A stretch of 33,362 nucleotides of DNA from Actinomycetes bacterium. GTDB lineage: Bacteria > Actinomycetota > Geothermincolia > Geothermincolales > JAHEXQ01. The stretch covers positions 1 to 33,362 of the forward strand of contig JAHEXQ010000004.1 in assembly GCA_023252035.1 (NCBI GenBank), in the 5' to 3' direction. Positions 1 to 7,840 of the stretch are shown piece by piece. Each line of letters begins with the position of its first letter. Position 1 is the stretch's first letter. The position numbers were made by a program, and so were the translations under genes. Under the pieces are notes generated by a model. The model was not told the DNA's origin, did no database searches, and saw only the letters and a program-made list of their open reading frames with translations.

Positions 1-155
1 GCTTCTGGTCCTCGGTCTCGTCCGCCTTCCGCAGCTTCGGCCGGGCGGGGAAGTACCTGGGATTGGGCGTACTCTACACCCTGCCCTACCTGCTCGTGGC
101 CGGTGTGCCCGGGCTCGCGTTCTGGGGGCTGAGAAGGAAGAAGCGCGCGGCTTAA
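1..155 (+). CDS. C-terminal end of a membrane protein (partial)
   Basis: Reading in frame from base 3 gives 50 residues ending in TAA at 153-155. The fragment begins FWSSVSSAFRSFG, contains one hydrophobic helix rich in Leu, Val, Tyr and Pro (about residues 20-42), and ends with a basic tail, LRRKKRAA. A single helix followed by a short cytoplasmic basic tail means the C-terminus is anchored in the membrane. The pattern resembles the end of DUF4349-type lipoprotein or membrane proteins, but too little is visible for a firm assignment. It is convergent with the CooT-like gene. Confidence 0.55.
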   Translation, partial: FWSSVSSAFRSFGRAGKYLGLGVLYTLPYLLVAGVPGLAFWGLRRKKRAA

Positions 156-162
156 AGACAGG

Positions 163-197
163 AATCCCCGCAAAAGGTTAGACCCTATGCGGGAATT
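163..197. terminator. Hairpin between convergent genes
   Basis: Bases 163-171 and 189-197 form a 9-bp stem with one mismatch around a 17-nt loop. It lies between the stop codons of two convergent genes, where a bidirectional terminator is expected. There is no strong T-run on either side, so intrinsic termination is a guess from position and structure. Confidence 0.3.
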
Positions 198-202
198 TCA
201 CT

Positions 203-409
203 TTAACCTCTTATAAGACCCTGCTTTTTCTCCAGGACGATCTGGTGCTCCAAAAAGGAGATCTGGGAGATCTCGGCATCGAGGGTCATCTCTTCCCCTA
301 TGATGTTCCCAAGGACTAGCCGCCCGTTCTCCTCCCGGATATCCACCACATCCTCCATGAGCATCTTCTTCTCGCCCCTCTCAACTAGAAAGGCATGAGA
401 TTCGCACAT
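203..409 (-). CDS. CooT-like small protein
   Basis: A 68-residue protein starting MCESHAFLVERGEKK. The Met-Cys start, the 'MEDVVDI' segment and a 'LVLGNIIGEEMTLDAEI' strand pattern match the small CooT/PF10133 family. In Rhodospirillum rubrum CooT the Cys at position 2 binds nickel for CO dehydrogenase maturation. Other members have been annotated as predicted RNA-binding proteins. I chose the ATG at 407-409 over a longer reading because it puts the conserved Cys at position 2 and follows GGCGGAG. That ribosome site lies inside the end of the upstream DUF5318 gene, whose stop is 1 nt away, so the two are probably translationally coupled. No CODH genes are in view, so a nickel role here is only inferred from the family. 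Confidence 0.7.
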   Translation of the reverse strand: MCESHAFLVERGEKKMLMEDVVDIREENGRLVLGNIIGEEMTLDAEISQISFLEHQIVLEKKQGLIRG

Positions 410-410
410 C

Positions 411-806
411 TTAACTCCGCCTCGCTTCCTTCTTAGCTCGGCCATTTCCGCCGTTGCTCTCGAAATGCAGACTGCGCAACAGGTGATTCCAGCAACACGC
501 AGTGCAGACCTCCACCACGTAGCAGATGAACGAAGAATACTCGCTGTTCAGCCGATCCCGGATGGCCTGGCTGGGATACACCCTGCCGCTCAGCGGCCCC
601 AACTCGTCCCCAAAGACGAAGTGCAGGTGCCGGACCTCCAGCTTGCCGCAGATAGGACAAGCCACAGCGGTGGCCTCGCCGGAAAGCCGCGCGATGCGCG
701 TTACCTCTGGATGCGCGTCGCAGGCCTCCCAGCGCGAGATGCGCCCCGCGCGCAAGTCCCTCAGGGTGGATTTTCTCTTGAGCGTGTAATCTACCGTGCT
801 AATCAT
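411..806 (-). CDS. DUF5318-type zinc-ribbon-like protein
   Basis: A 131-residue protein. The N-terminus STVDYTLKRKSTLRDLRAGR, then DAHPEVTRIARLSGEAT, a CPIC pair, HFVFGDELG, and a C-terminal YVVEVCTACCWNHLLRS fit the actinobacterial DUF5318 family closely. Two Cys-x-x-Cys pairs could form a zinc ribbon. Function is unknown. A TATAAT box lies exactly 9 nt before the ATG at 804-806, so the mRNA may be leaderless. An ATG six codons upstream (824) is possible but overlaps the promoter. The CooT-like gene follows 1 nt after the stop. The family is a good taxonomic marker for Actinobacteria. Confidence 0.75.
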   Translation of the reverse strand: MISTVDYTLKRKSTLRDLRAGRISRWEACDAHPEVTRIARLSGEATAVACPICGKLEVRHLHFVFGDELGPLSGRVYPSQAIRDRLNSEYSSFICYVVEVCTACCWNHLLRSLHFESNGGNGRAKKEARRS

Positions 807-815
807 CTTCACAGA

Positions 816-821
816 ATTATA
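816..821 (-). promoter_or_regulatory. -10 box (TATAAT) for DUF5318/CooT pair
   Basis: On the minus strand an exact TATAAT ends 9 nt before the chosen ATG. Transcription would start within a few bases of the start codon, implying a leaderless message. No good -35 hexamer is seen at 16-18 bp. Confidence 0.45.
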
Positions 822-855
822 CATCAGGGCCGCTTGACAGGGGCAAGGGCCGTTG

Positions 856-1380
856 TTAGCCGGCCATGCCCAGTTTTCGCGCCGCCTTCCCCACCTTGGG
901 GGCTACCACGGCACGGCAGTATCCCGAACCCGGGTTCTTCTCGAAGTACTTCTGATGATAGTCCTCGGCTCTATAGAACCGCTGCAGCGGTTTTAACTCC
1001 GTCACGATGGGCTTTGTAAAATCGCCCCGTTTGCGCTCCATATACTCTGCAACTCTCTTGCCCTGCTCCTCCGTCGTGTAAAGGATTATGGAGCGGTATT
1101 GCGTTCCGATATCCGCACCCTGCCTGTTCGGGGTTGTGGGGTCGTGCACCTGGAAGAAGAGTTCCAGGATCGCTTCCAGGCTGGCGGTCTGCGGATCGTA
1201 CTCGACCTGCACGGTTTCCGCATGGCCGGTGAGCCCTCCCGAGACCTCCTTATAGGTGGGGTTCGGCGTGACCCCGCCCGCATAGCCGGGCGTCGCGCTG
1301 ATGACTCCCTCCATTAGGTCGAACACCGCTTCGATGCACCAGAAGCATCCGCCCCCCAGCACGATACTCTCGGTGCTCAT
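856..1380 (-). CDS. msrA: Peptide methionine sulfoxide reductase MsrA
   Basis: A 174-residue full-length MsrA that reduces the S-epimer of methionine sulfoxide in oxidised proteins. The catalytic motif GGGCFWCIEAVF is at residues 9-20, with the active Cys in GCFWC. YAGGVTPNPTY, VQVEYDPQ and AEDYHQKYFEKNPG are further family signatures. The ATG overlaps the stop of msrB as ATGA (1377-1380) and is preceded by GGAGGGATCAAG. The two repair enzymes are therefore one translationally coupled unit covering both stereoisomers. Confidence 0.95.
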   Translation of the reverse strand: MSTESIVLGGGCFWCIEAVFDLMEGVISATPGYAGGVTPNPTYKEVSGGLTGHAETVQVEYDPQTASLEAILELFFQVHDPTTPNRQGADIGTQYRSIILYTTEEQGKRVAEYMERKRGDFTKPIVTELKPLQRFYRAEDYHQKYFEKNPGSGYCRAVVAPKVGKAARKLGMAG

Positions 1381-1766
1381 CTTGATCCCTCCGGCGTTGC
1401 TCCCTCGGGGGTGAAATCGAGCGAGATGGAGTTGACGCAGTGTCTCACATTTTTCGTAGTGAACCCCTCTCCCTTGAAGACGTGCCCCAGGTGCGCTCCG
1501 CAGCGCGCGCAGACGATCTCCGTCCGCATGCCGTCGGCATCGGGCCGCTCCTCCACGGCTCCCTCAACGGCATCGTCGAAGCTGGGCCAGCCCGTACCGG
1601 AATCGAATTTACCCTCCGACCTGAACAGGGGAGCCCCGCATCTCTTGCAGACATACATTCCCTGCTCGTGGCTATAAACGTATGCGCCCCTGAAAGGAGC
1701 TTCCGTTCCCTTATAGACTATGACGCGCTCTTCTTCCGGCGTCAGTTCCTTCATCTTCATGTCCAT
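1377..1766 (-). CDS. msrB: Peptide methionine sulfoxide reductase MsrB
   Basis: A 129-residue MsrB, specific for methionine R-sulfoxide. It shows LTPEEERVIVYKGTE at the N-terminus, two zinc-binding CxxC pairs (CKRC, CARC), GTGWPSF, AHLGHVF, and the catalytic Cys in RHCVNS. Two starts are possible. ATG 1764-1766 is only 3 nt from a GGGAGG ribosome site, while ATG 1758-1760 is 9 nt from it and is the more comfortable distance. It is the first gene of the msrB-msrA operon. A TACTAT/TATATA stretch lies just upstream, but no convincing -35 is visible. Confidence 0.95.
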   Translation of the reverse strand: MDMKMKELTPEEERVIVYKGTEAPFRGAYVYSHEQGMYVCKRCGAPLFRSEGKFDSGTGWPSFDDAVEGAVEERPDADGMRTEIVCARCGAHLGHVFKGEGFTTKNVRHCVNSISLDFTPEGATPEGSR

Positions 1767-2020
1767 ACGCCTCCCGTATATAGTAGGTGACCTCTCTGCT
1801 TTAACCTTAGCCCTAGTCCGCCTGGGGTGTTCTGATACAGGTCACAAACCATCTGGATGGCGGTTCTGGGGGAAACCGCGACCGGCCGTTCGTGAAGAAC
1901 GGCAAAGGGTATATTTGGGGGCAAGACCGGTAGGCGGCTTCAGATGCTTCAATTCTCTCCTATGGCCCGCAAAAGCCCACTCGCAAAGACATTTTCTGTG
2001 ACCCCAAATCGCGACGGATC
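1767..2020. other. Intergenic stretch with two adjacent hairpins
   Basis: No gene is apparent. Two perfect hairpins are adjacent: 1860-1865 with 1874-1879 (6-bp arms), and 1885-1891 with 1897-1903 (7-bp arms, 5-nt loop). A 7-bp GGTCACA is found in opposite orientation at 1840-1846 and 1997-2003, possibly the ends of a decayed mobile element, but 7 bp can occur by chance. On the minus strand the stretch would be the leader region of msrB. Confidence 0.3.
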
Positions 2021-2055
2021 AACTACAATCCGGGGTCAGACCCCGGATTGTAGTT
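2021..2055. repeat. Palindromic repeat, family A copy 1
   Basis: Perfect 15-bp arms (2021-2035 and 2041-2055) around the loop TCAGA. The same 15-bp arm sequence occurs in a second palindrome at 9812-9863. This copy overlaps the 3' end of the acetyltransferase-like gene: read on the minus strand it encodes that gene's last ten residues and the TAG stop. The GGGGTCAGACCCC core is of the kind seen in REP-like or terminator-like intergenic elements. Confidence 0.75.
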
Positions 2056-2619
2056 ATCTGCGGGCTCAGGCTGGCCGGTTGCCCAGGTCTTGATCACGCG
2101 CGCGGGCGTTCCCGCGGCCAGGCAGTGCTCGGGGATATCGCTGAGAACGAGGCTGTGCGCCCCGATGACGGAGTTGAACCCGATTTTCACGTTGCCGAGA
2201 ACAGTGGCGCCCGTATAGAGGATGACGTTGTCACCTACGACTGGATAACCCGGTTCTCCATGATGGGCGCCGGAGGCGCCGCGTCCTCCCAGAGTAACGT
2301 TATTGAGGATCCAGACGTTATCGCCCAGCTTGACGCCCCGTCCTATTACCAGCGCGGCTGTATGCCAGATGTGGCATCCCGAGCCGATATCGGCCCCGGG
2401 GTCGATTTCGGCGCCCGTCAGCAAGAAGTTCAGACGGGCCGATAACTCTGCGATAAGGACATAGCCCTTCAGATAGAGCCAGTGATAGAAACGGTAGAAC
2501 GCCAGGGCCTGGACCCCCGGTTTGGTCAGGATTATGCGCAGTGCATCCCTCGCTCCCGGTTTCCCTTTCAAAGTGCCCCTATCACTGAAGAGCGTCCGAA
2601 TGTCGCCCCCAAATCCCAA
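2023..2619 (-). CDS. Serine O-acetyltransferase-like hexapeptide protein
   Basis: A 198-residue CysE-family acyltransferase. A short helical N-terminal part (YRFYHWLYLKGY) precedes a left-handed beta-helix of hexapeptide repeats: GAEIDPGADIGSG, VIGRGVKLGDN, NNVTLGGRG, VILYTGATVLGNVKIG, then SVIGAHSLVLSDIPEHCLAAGTPARVI. Family enzymes acetylate L-serine from acetyl-CoA for cysteine synthesis. At the active site, where CysE usually has DHG, this protein has WHT: the His is kept and the Asp is changed. The acceptor may therefore differ. The start is TTG (2617-2619) behind GGAGGG at 5 nt spacing. The last ten residues come from a palindromic repeat, so the tail is probably an accretion. No cysK is adjacent. 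Confidence 0.75.
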   Translation of the reverse strand: MGFGGDIRTLFSDRGTLKGKPGARDALRIILTKPGVQALAFYRFYHWLYLKGYVLIAELSARLNFLLTGAEIDPGADIGSGCHIWHTAALVIGRGVKLGDNVWILNNVTLGGRGASGAHHGEPGYPVVGDNVILYTGATVLGNVKIGFNSVIGAHSLVLSDIPEHCLAAGTPARVIKTWATGQPEPADNYNPGSDPGL

Positions 2620-2672
2620 GACCGCCCTCCTCTACAAAACCCGCAATACAGTCTATCAAATCTCCGCCGCGG

Positions 2673-3935
2673 TCAGGGCTTGGCCAGCTCCAGGGAGTCG
2701 ATGATGCCGCCCGCCAGGTCGCGCGCCTCCAAGCGGAGGTTCTTGCCGTATACGGTCACCTCGACCCAGTTATAGAGAGCTCCCCGCGCCTCCGTCCACC
2801 AGTTGGAGAAGAGGGGACTCAGGGGGGCGCCCCCGCCCCCCGTCACCACGTAGCAGCGGGCATCGCTCCAGTCGGGCATCAAAGCCGCAGGGGACGCCGA
2901 GAAGTTGACCGGGCCGGACCTCTCGTAGTTGTGTTCGTGGCCCGAGAGGACCAGGTCCACATGGTACCGGTCGAAGACAGGACACCACGCTTCGCGCACC
3001 TTCTGGTTGGAGCCGTGTCCGAGGCCCGAACTGAAGGGCGGCTGGTGGAAGAAAACCACCTTCCAGTTGATGTCCGGATTCGCGTCCGCCGCTTGCAGGT
3101 CCTCCTTGAGCCACTGCCCCTGTTCGCTGCCGAGAGCGGTCTCAGTGTCCAGGCAGATCACGTGGACGTTGCCCCAGTCGAAGGAGTACCAGCGCTCGTT
3201 GCCGGGCAGGTTGAACTGCTCGAAGTAGAGAGCCGCGTTACCCTCGTGATTGCCCAGGGTGGGCATGAGGGGCGCCGCGGAATCAAGAAGACCCGCTGCT
3301 TCGAACCAGGCCATCCACTGCGTGGGTGATGCCCCGCTGTCCACGGCGTCGCCGGTATAGAGGGTGAATGCGGGCTGGGCGTCGTGAGCATCGGCAGCTA
3401 TACGGCCGAAGGTGGTCGCCCCGTTGCGGGAATCGCCCATGGCCGCGAATCTGATCTCTCGCGAGGCCCCGGCCGATGGGGCGGTGCGGAAGGTCGCGCC
3501 CGCGCTCCAATCGGCAGCACCGTCGCCGCAGCGGTAGTAATAAAGGGTATCCGGGGCGAGACCGGTCAGCTCGGCCGTATGGAAAACCTCATGCCCGCGG
3601 GTATCCCGTGAGCCCTCCGCCCGGGCGCCGTAATCCGGCACGGTCCCGTATTCAACCACGGAGCCGGGAGCCTCGGGGTCGCTGACCCAGTTGACCGCCA
3701 TGCCGCTAGAGGGGTCGCCGGGAAAAGTCAGGTGCACCTCGCGGATGCGCAGGCTGCCCCGGTCTGGCGACGGGGCGGGTGGCGATTGGCCCTGCCACGG
3801 CTCCGCCGCAGGCGGCGCGCTGGCGCAGCCCAAGGGCATAACGGCGCCTAGCAGGACTATCGATATGGCCAGAACGGCGGAGAGATATCGGGGGCCTCTC
3901 GCGCCCCGGCGGCTCCCTGGAAAATCGGCTTTCAT
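2673..3935 (-). CDS. Purple-acid-phosphatase-like metallophosphoesterase lipoprotein
   Basis: A 420-residue exported protein. A hydrophobic segment at about residues 18-36 ends in a lipobox (PLGC), so it is predicted to be a membrane-anchored lipoprotein. Residues about 60-150 form a fibronectin-like domain, as in purple acid phosphatases (VNWVSDPEAPGSVVEYG, LAPDTLYYYRCG). The calcineurin-like domain follows with metal ligands in order: MGDSRNG, TGDAVDSG, LGNHEG, FFHQPPF and LSGHEHNYERS. It should hydrolyse phosphomonoesters outside the membrane. It starts 2 nt after the stop of the solute-binding protein gene and shares its transcript. No clear ribosome site is seen, so coupling is likely. 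Confidence 0.88.
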   Translation of the reverse strand: MKADFPGSRRGARGPRYLSAVLAISIVLLGAVMPLGCASAPPAAEPWQGQSPPAPSPDRGSLRIREVHLTFPGDPSSGMAVNWVSDPEAPGSVVEYGTVPDYGARAEGSRDTRGHEVFHTAELTGLAPDTLYYYRCGDGAADWSAGATFRTAPSAGASREIRFAAMGDSRNGATTFGRIAADAHDAQPAFTLYTGDAVDSGASPTQWMAWFEAAGLLDSAAPLMPTLGNHEGNAALYFEQFNLPGNERWYSFDWGNVHVICLDTETALGSEQGQWLKEDLQAADANPDINWKVVFFHQPPFSSGLGHGSNQKVREAWCPVFDRYHVDLVLSGHEHNYERSGPVNFSASPAALMPDWSDARCYVVTGGGGAPLSPLFSNWWTEARGALYNWVEVTVYGKNLRLEARDLAGGIIDSLELAKP

Positions 3936-3937
3936 GA

Positions 3938-5557
3938 CTACTTAATGTATACCAGTTTGTAGGGCGTGTCGTCCTGGGCGGTTCTTATGTAGCCATGTAC
4001 GCTGTCCGCGATGACCCGGGCGGTCTGGTAGAAGAGCAGGGGCATCATAGGGGCGTCTTCCAGTATCTTCTGCTCCGCATCGCGGTAGAGCTGCAGGCGC
4101 TTCTCCTTGTTCTTCTCCGAAAGCGCCGATTCCAACAGCTTATCCACGTCGGGGTTGCTGTAATTGGTAAGGTTGTTGCCCCCTGCGTTCCCGGAAAAGA
4201 AGAGCGTGAACAGGAGCGCGTCCCCGCTAGGGTAGTCCGGTCGCCAGGCGAACCGGAAGAAGCTGAGCTGTCCGGATTGCACCATGGCCGTATAGGTGAC
4301 GGGGTCGAAGCCCTCGGTGACCAGGTTTATGCCTATGGCCTGGAACTCCTGGCGCAGCGCATCGGCTATGCGCTGATTATCCGCGGTGTTCGTATAGCCG
4401 AGCTTCATCTCGGGAAGACCCTGGCCTTCCGGGAATCCCGCCTGACGCAGCAGGTCCACGGCCTTGTCCGGATCGTATTCGTAGGCTGTGGCCCCGGGCT
4501 GAAAGCCCGGCATCCCCTGGGGCAGAATCCCGGTGGCGGCGGTGCGGCTCTCGTCCGCCACCACACCGGCCAGAGCATCCCGGTCTATGGTGTAGTTAAG
4601 GGCCTGTCGCAGCTGCGGGTGGCTCCTCCAGGGCTCGGTGTTCATGCTGAATCCGAGGAAGACGATCCCCATGACGGGATTGAAGATGGCCCGGCTGCCA
4701 AAGGAACTGCGAGCGTCGAGGAATTGGTCTGCCGGAACCTGCGCGTCTTGCAGCAGCCCGTCCTGGAAATCCTGATAGGCGGAGTTCCCGTCAGGATAAA
4801 TCTTGAATATGAGTTGGTCTATGTGGGGCTTGTCCGCTCCGTAGTAGTCCGGGTTCTTATCCAGGACAATCTGAGTCTGGTGCTCCCACGCGTTCAGTTT
4901 GAAAGGCCCGGTTCCCGTCGCTCGGTCGGAGAAGCCGGCGTTTCCGGCCTCGTCGATAACGCTCTGCGGGACCGGGGCAAAGCACGGATGGGCCACCACC
5001 GCAGGGAAGTCAGCAAAGGGGCCTGACAGCGTGACCTGCAGGGTGTAATCGTCCGGGGCCTGCAGGCCCGATAGCTCCTGCGCCGTGCCCGCCTCTACCT
5101 CCGCGATACCCTCGATCATCGAGAAGCGGAAAGAAGCCGCAGCCTTCGTTTCCGGCAGCACGGCGCGATTCCAGGAGTAGACGAAGTCGCGCGCCAGGCA
5201 GGCATCGCCGTTGTGGAAGGTCACCCCGGGCCGCAGGTGAAAGGTGAAGGTCTTCAGGTCGCTGCTCGAGTCCCAGCTTCCGGCGATCGCCGGCTTGACC
5301 TCCATGCTCTGGGGATCATAGGTGGTAAGGCAGTCGTAGAGTTGCTTGGCCACTTGAAAATCCTGGTCATCCTGCAGGTGCGCGGGGTCCAAGGAAGTCG
5401 GGCTTCCGACGAGACCCGATGTGAAGGTGCCGCCCTCCGTCGGAGTCGGTGACCCGCTCCCGCACCCCACCATCAGCCCCGAGGCCGCGAAGGCCAGTAA
5501 CAATCCGCATAGGATAGCGGTCCCCGGGACTCCTACCTTGCGCCGGATAGCGTTCAT
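3938..5557 (-). CDS. Peptide/nickel-type ABC transporter solute-binding lipoprotein (family 5)
   Basis: A 539-residue extracytoplasmic binding protein of the SBP_bac_5 family, which captures oligopeptides or related ligands. It has a signal sequence with a lipobox (LMVGC), SLDPAHLQDDQDFQVAKQLYDCL near the N-terminus, the family stretch TFHLRPGVTFHNGD, RQALNYTIDRDAL, and the usual mixed alpha/beta lobes to the C-terminus. The ATG at 5555-5557 follows AAAGGAGAA; an upstream in-frame Met lacks a ribosome site. No permease or ATPase genes are nearby, so it is an orphan binding protein or works with a transporter encoded elsewhere. The phosphatase gene follows directly. Confidence 0.9.
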   Translation of the reverse strand: MNAIRRKVGVPGTAILCGLLLAFAASGLMVGCGSGSPTPTEGGTFTSGLVGSPTSLDPAHLQDDQDFQVAKQLYDCLTTYDPQSMEVKPAIAGSWDSSSDLKTFTFHLRPGVTFHNGDACLARDFVYSWNRAVLPETKAAASFRFSMIEGIAEVEAGTAQELSGLQAPDDYTLQVTLSGPFADFPAVVAHPCFAPVPQSVIDEAGNAGFSDRATGTGPFKLNAWEHQTQIVLDKNPDYYGADKPHIDQLIFKIYPDGNSAYQDFQDGLLQDAQVPADQFLDARSSFGSRAIFNPVMGIVFLGFSMNTEPWRSHPQLRQALNYTIDRDALAGVVADESRTAATGILPQGMPGFQPGATAYEYDPDKAVDLLRQAGFPEGQGLPEMKLGYTNTADNQRIADALRQEFQAIGINLVTEGFDPVTYTAMVQSGQLSFFRFAWRPDYPSGDALLFTLFFSGNAGGNNLTNYSNPDVDKLLESALSEKNKEKRLQLYRDAEQKILEDAPMMPLLFYQTARVIADSVHGYIRTAQDDTPYKLVYIK

Positions 5558-5610
5558 CGCGTTCTCCTTTCCCGCCTGCGACGTTTTCGCTTCGAAACCA
5601 CGATACAATA

Positions 5611-5629
5611 TTTCCCTCGTTTTGGGAAA
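5611..5629. promoter_or_regulatory. Inverted repeat between divergent genes
   Basis: TTTCCC and GGGAAA flank a 7-nt spacer in the gap between the binding-protein gene (minus) and the cis-prenyltransferase-like gene (plus). It is well placed for a dimeric regulator, but the arms are only 6 bp. Confidence 0.25.
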
Positions 5630-5649
5630 ATCACCCGGGGCCGCCTGTG

Positions 5650-5655
5650 TATAAT
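5650..5655 (+). promoter_or_regulatory. -10 box (TATAAT) of prenyltransferase-like gene
   Basis: An exact TATAAT ends 9 nt before the ATG at 5665, the same spacing as for the DUF5318 gene. No ribosome site precedes the ATG, which fits a leaderless mRNA. Confidence 0.5.
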
Positions 5656-5664
5656 ATGAGCACT

Positions 5665-6321
5665 ATGATCGAGCATGTCGCCTTAATCATGGACGGAGAC
5701 CGCCGGTGGGCGGCGCAGCACGGCCTGACCGAGGCGGAGGGCTGGGAAGCCGGCCTGCGGGCGGCCCAGGCCGCGGTGCAGGCTGCCGCCGCCGCGCACG
5801 TGAACAGCCTGACGCTCTTTGCGCCGGAGGAGGATGGAGCGGGCCGCAACCTCCTTTCCAGCCTGGCGAGGTGGGAAGAGGAGGGCCTGCGTGTCCGCTA
5901 CGTCGGTCGCTGCAGTCTGCCGGCGGACATCCTCGCAGCGCTGGAGCAAGTCGAGGAGGCCACGGCAGCCAGCCAGGGAATGTCCCTCAACCTGGCCTTG
6001 GACTACGAGGGGCGCATCGAGATCGCCGATGCCGCCGCGCGGGTGGCGGAGGAGATCGAGCAAGGGCGCCTGGCCCCCGGGGATGCCGGTGAGCAGCAGT
6101 TGGTGCGCCATCTCTACCGGTCTGACATTCCGGATATCGACTTGCTCGTCCGGACTGGCGGCGAAGCCCACCTCGCCGGCTTCATGCTCTGGCAGATGGC
6201 CTACGCTGAGATAGTCTTTCTGGATACGCTCTGGCCCGATTTCACGCCGGATCATCTGGCGGAGGCCATGGCCGAGTTCGGCCGCCGAATCCGGAAGTTC
6301 GGCGCAGTGGACACTATCTGA
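5665..6321 (+). CDS. Divergent undecaprenyl-diphosphate-synthase-like protein
   Basis: A 218-residue cis-prenyltransferase homologue. Enzymes of this family condense isopentenyl diphosphate units to make polyprenyl carriers. Family landmarks are clear: HVALIMDGDRRWA at residues 4-16, LLVRTGGE, LWQMAYAEIVFLDTLWPDF near the C-terminus. Key positions depart from active enzymes. The usual MDGNGRWA has become MDGDRRWA (catalytic Asp kept). The His of the GHxxG motif is Trp (W27). The Arg and Ser after RTGGE (E. coli R200, S202) are His and Ala. It is about 30 residues shorter than typical UppS and lacks the FSxENW motif. It could be an altered-specificity or non-catalytic subunit. It is monocistronic here. 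Confidence 0.75.
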   Translation: MIEHVALIMDGDRRWAAQHGLTEAEGWEAGLRAAQAAVQAAAAAHVNSLTLFAPEEDGAGRNLLSSLARWEEEGLRVRYVGRCSLPADILAALEQVEEATAASQGMSLNLALDYEGRIEIADAAARVAEEIEQGRLAPGDAGEQQLVRHLYRSDIPDIDLLVRTGGEAHLAGFMLWQMAYAEIVFLDTLWPDFTPDHLAEAMAEFGRRIRKFGAVDTI

Positions 6322-6373
6322 CCGCTACGCGGCGTCACACCCAGGACTTCCGCCGGCGACCCGTTGCCCCGCT

Positions 6374-6570
6374 CTAGCAGAAACCCTCGATATTGTTCTT
6401 TATATAGACGCCCGCCGCGTTGAGCTCGCGGAAGGCGGCGGGCCGTCCGCGGGCCGCTTCAACTCATCCGCATATGTGGGCCGCTCCATCCGGAAAAACA
6501 GCCCGCAGGGGATACGGTCCACCCACTCGCAGGACTTATCCATGGCGGCATGCCAGTCCGAGGTATCGTG
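6374..6570 (-). pseudogene. Remnant of 2-oxoacid:ferredoxin oxidoreductase beta subunit
   Basis: Most of the stretch between the prenyltransferase-like gene and GAPDH has no intact gene. On the minus strand, bases 6570 to about 6465 read HDTSDWHAAMDKSCEWVDRI followed by PCGLFFRMERPTYADE. This resembles the C-terminus of KorB/PFOR beta subunits (typically HDPTDR...EWG.KIP.G.FY..ERPTYEE). Beyond that the reading must change frame to reach a natural-looking tail, AAFRELNAAGVYIKNNIEGF, then C and TAG at 6374-6376. The thiamine-diphosphate-binding part is absent. I read it as the frameshifted 3' relic of a lost gene. The assignment rests on about 36 residues. Confidence 0.45.
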
Positions 6571-6665
6571 CGCGGCCGCCGCGATTCCCAAAGCAGCCCC
6601 GGTATGCCAACTGGCAATCAATGGAACGAAGGGATGCTTGGTTAGGAGTAAAACGATTAATTGGG

Positions 6666-6671
6666 TATAAT
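6666..6671 (+). promoter_or_regulatory. -10 box (TATAAT) of GAPDH gene
   Basis: An exact TATAAT lies 55 nt before the GAPDH start, giving a leader of about 48 nt. A TTGGTT at 6638-6643 is too far (22 bp) to be a standard -35 partner. Confidence 0.4.
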
Positions 6672-6726
6672 TCCGCTTGGACGAGAGATATCTACCGACA
6701 TCTCGAGAACAGAGAGGTGATTGCTT

Positions 6727-7725
<999 letters not shown>

Positions 7726-7742
7726 CCGGCATCTGAGAAACG

Positions 7743-7775
7743 GCCTCCCGGCCGCCGCGGCCGGGAGGCTTTCTT
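7743..7775 (+). terminator. Rho-independent terminator of GAPDH gene
   Basis: An 11-bp perfect GC-rich stem (7743-7753 with 7759-7769) around the loop GCCGC is followed by TTTCTT. It begins 17 nt after the GAPDH stop. Confidence 0.85.
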
Positions 7776-7840
7776 CCGTCTTGGAAGAGCGAACATGTTC
7801 CGGGTCTACTCTTTTGGCCGCTTGGATTGCCGGAGAGGGA

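Noticed and set aside
1860-1990. GEMM (c-di-GMP) riboswitch, suggested by short similar words on the plus strand
   Set aside because: Stem order and conserved loops do not fit, and no plus-strand gene lies downstream.
3995-5026. Plus-strand frame of 343 codons within the solute-binding protein gene
   Set aside because: Antisense shadow; the minus-strand protein has a lipobox and family motifs throughout.
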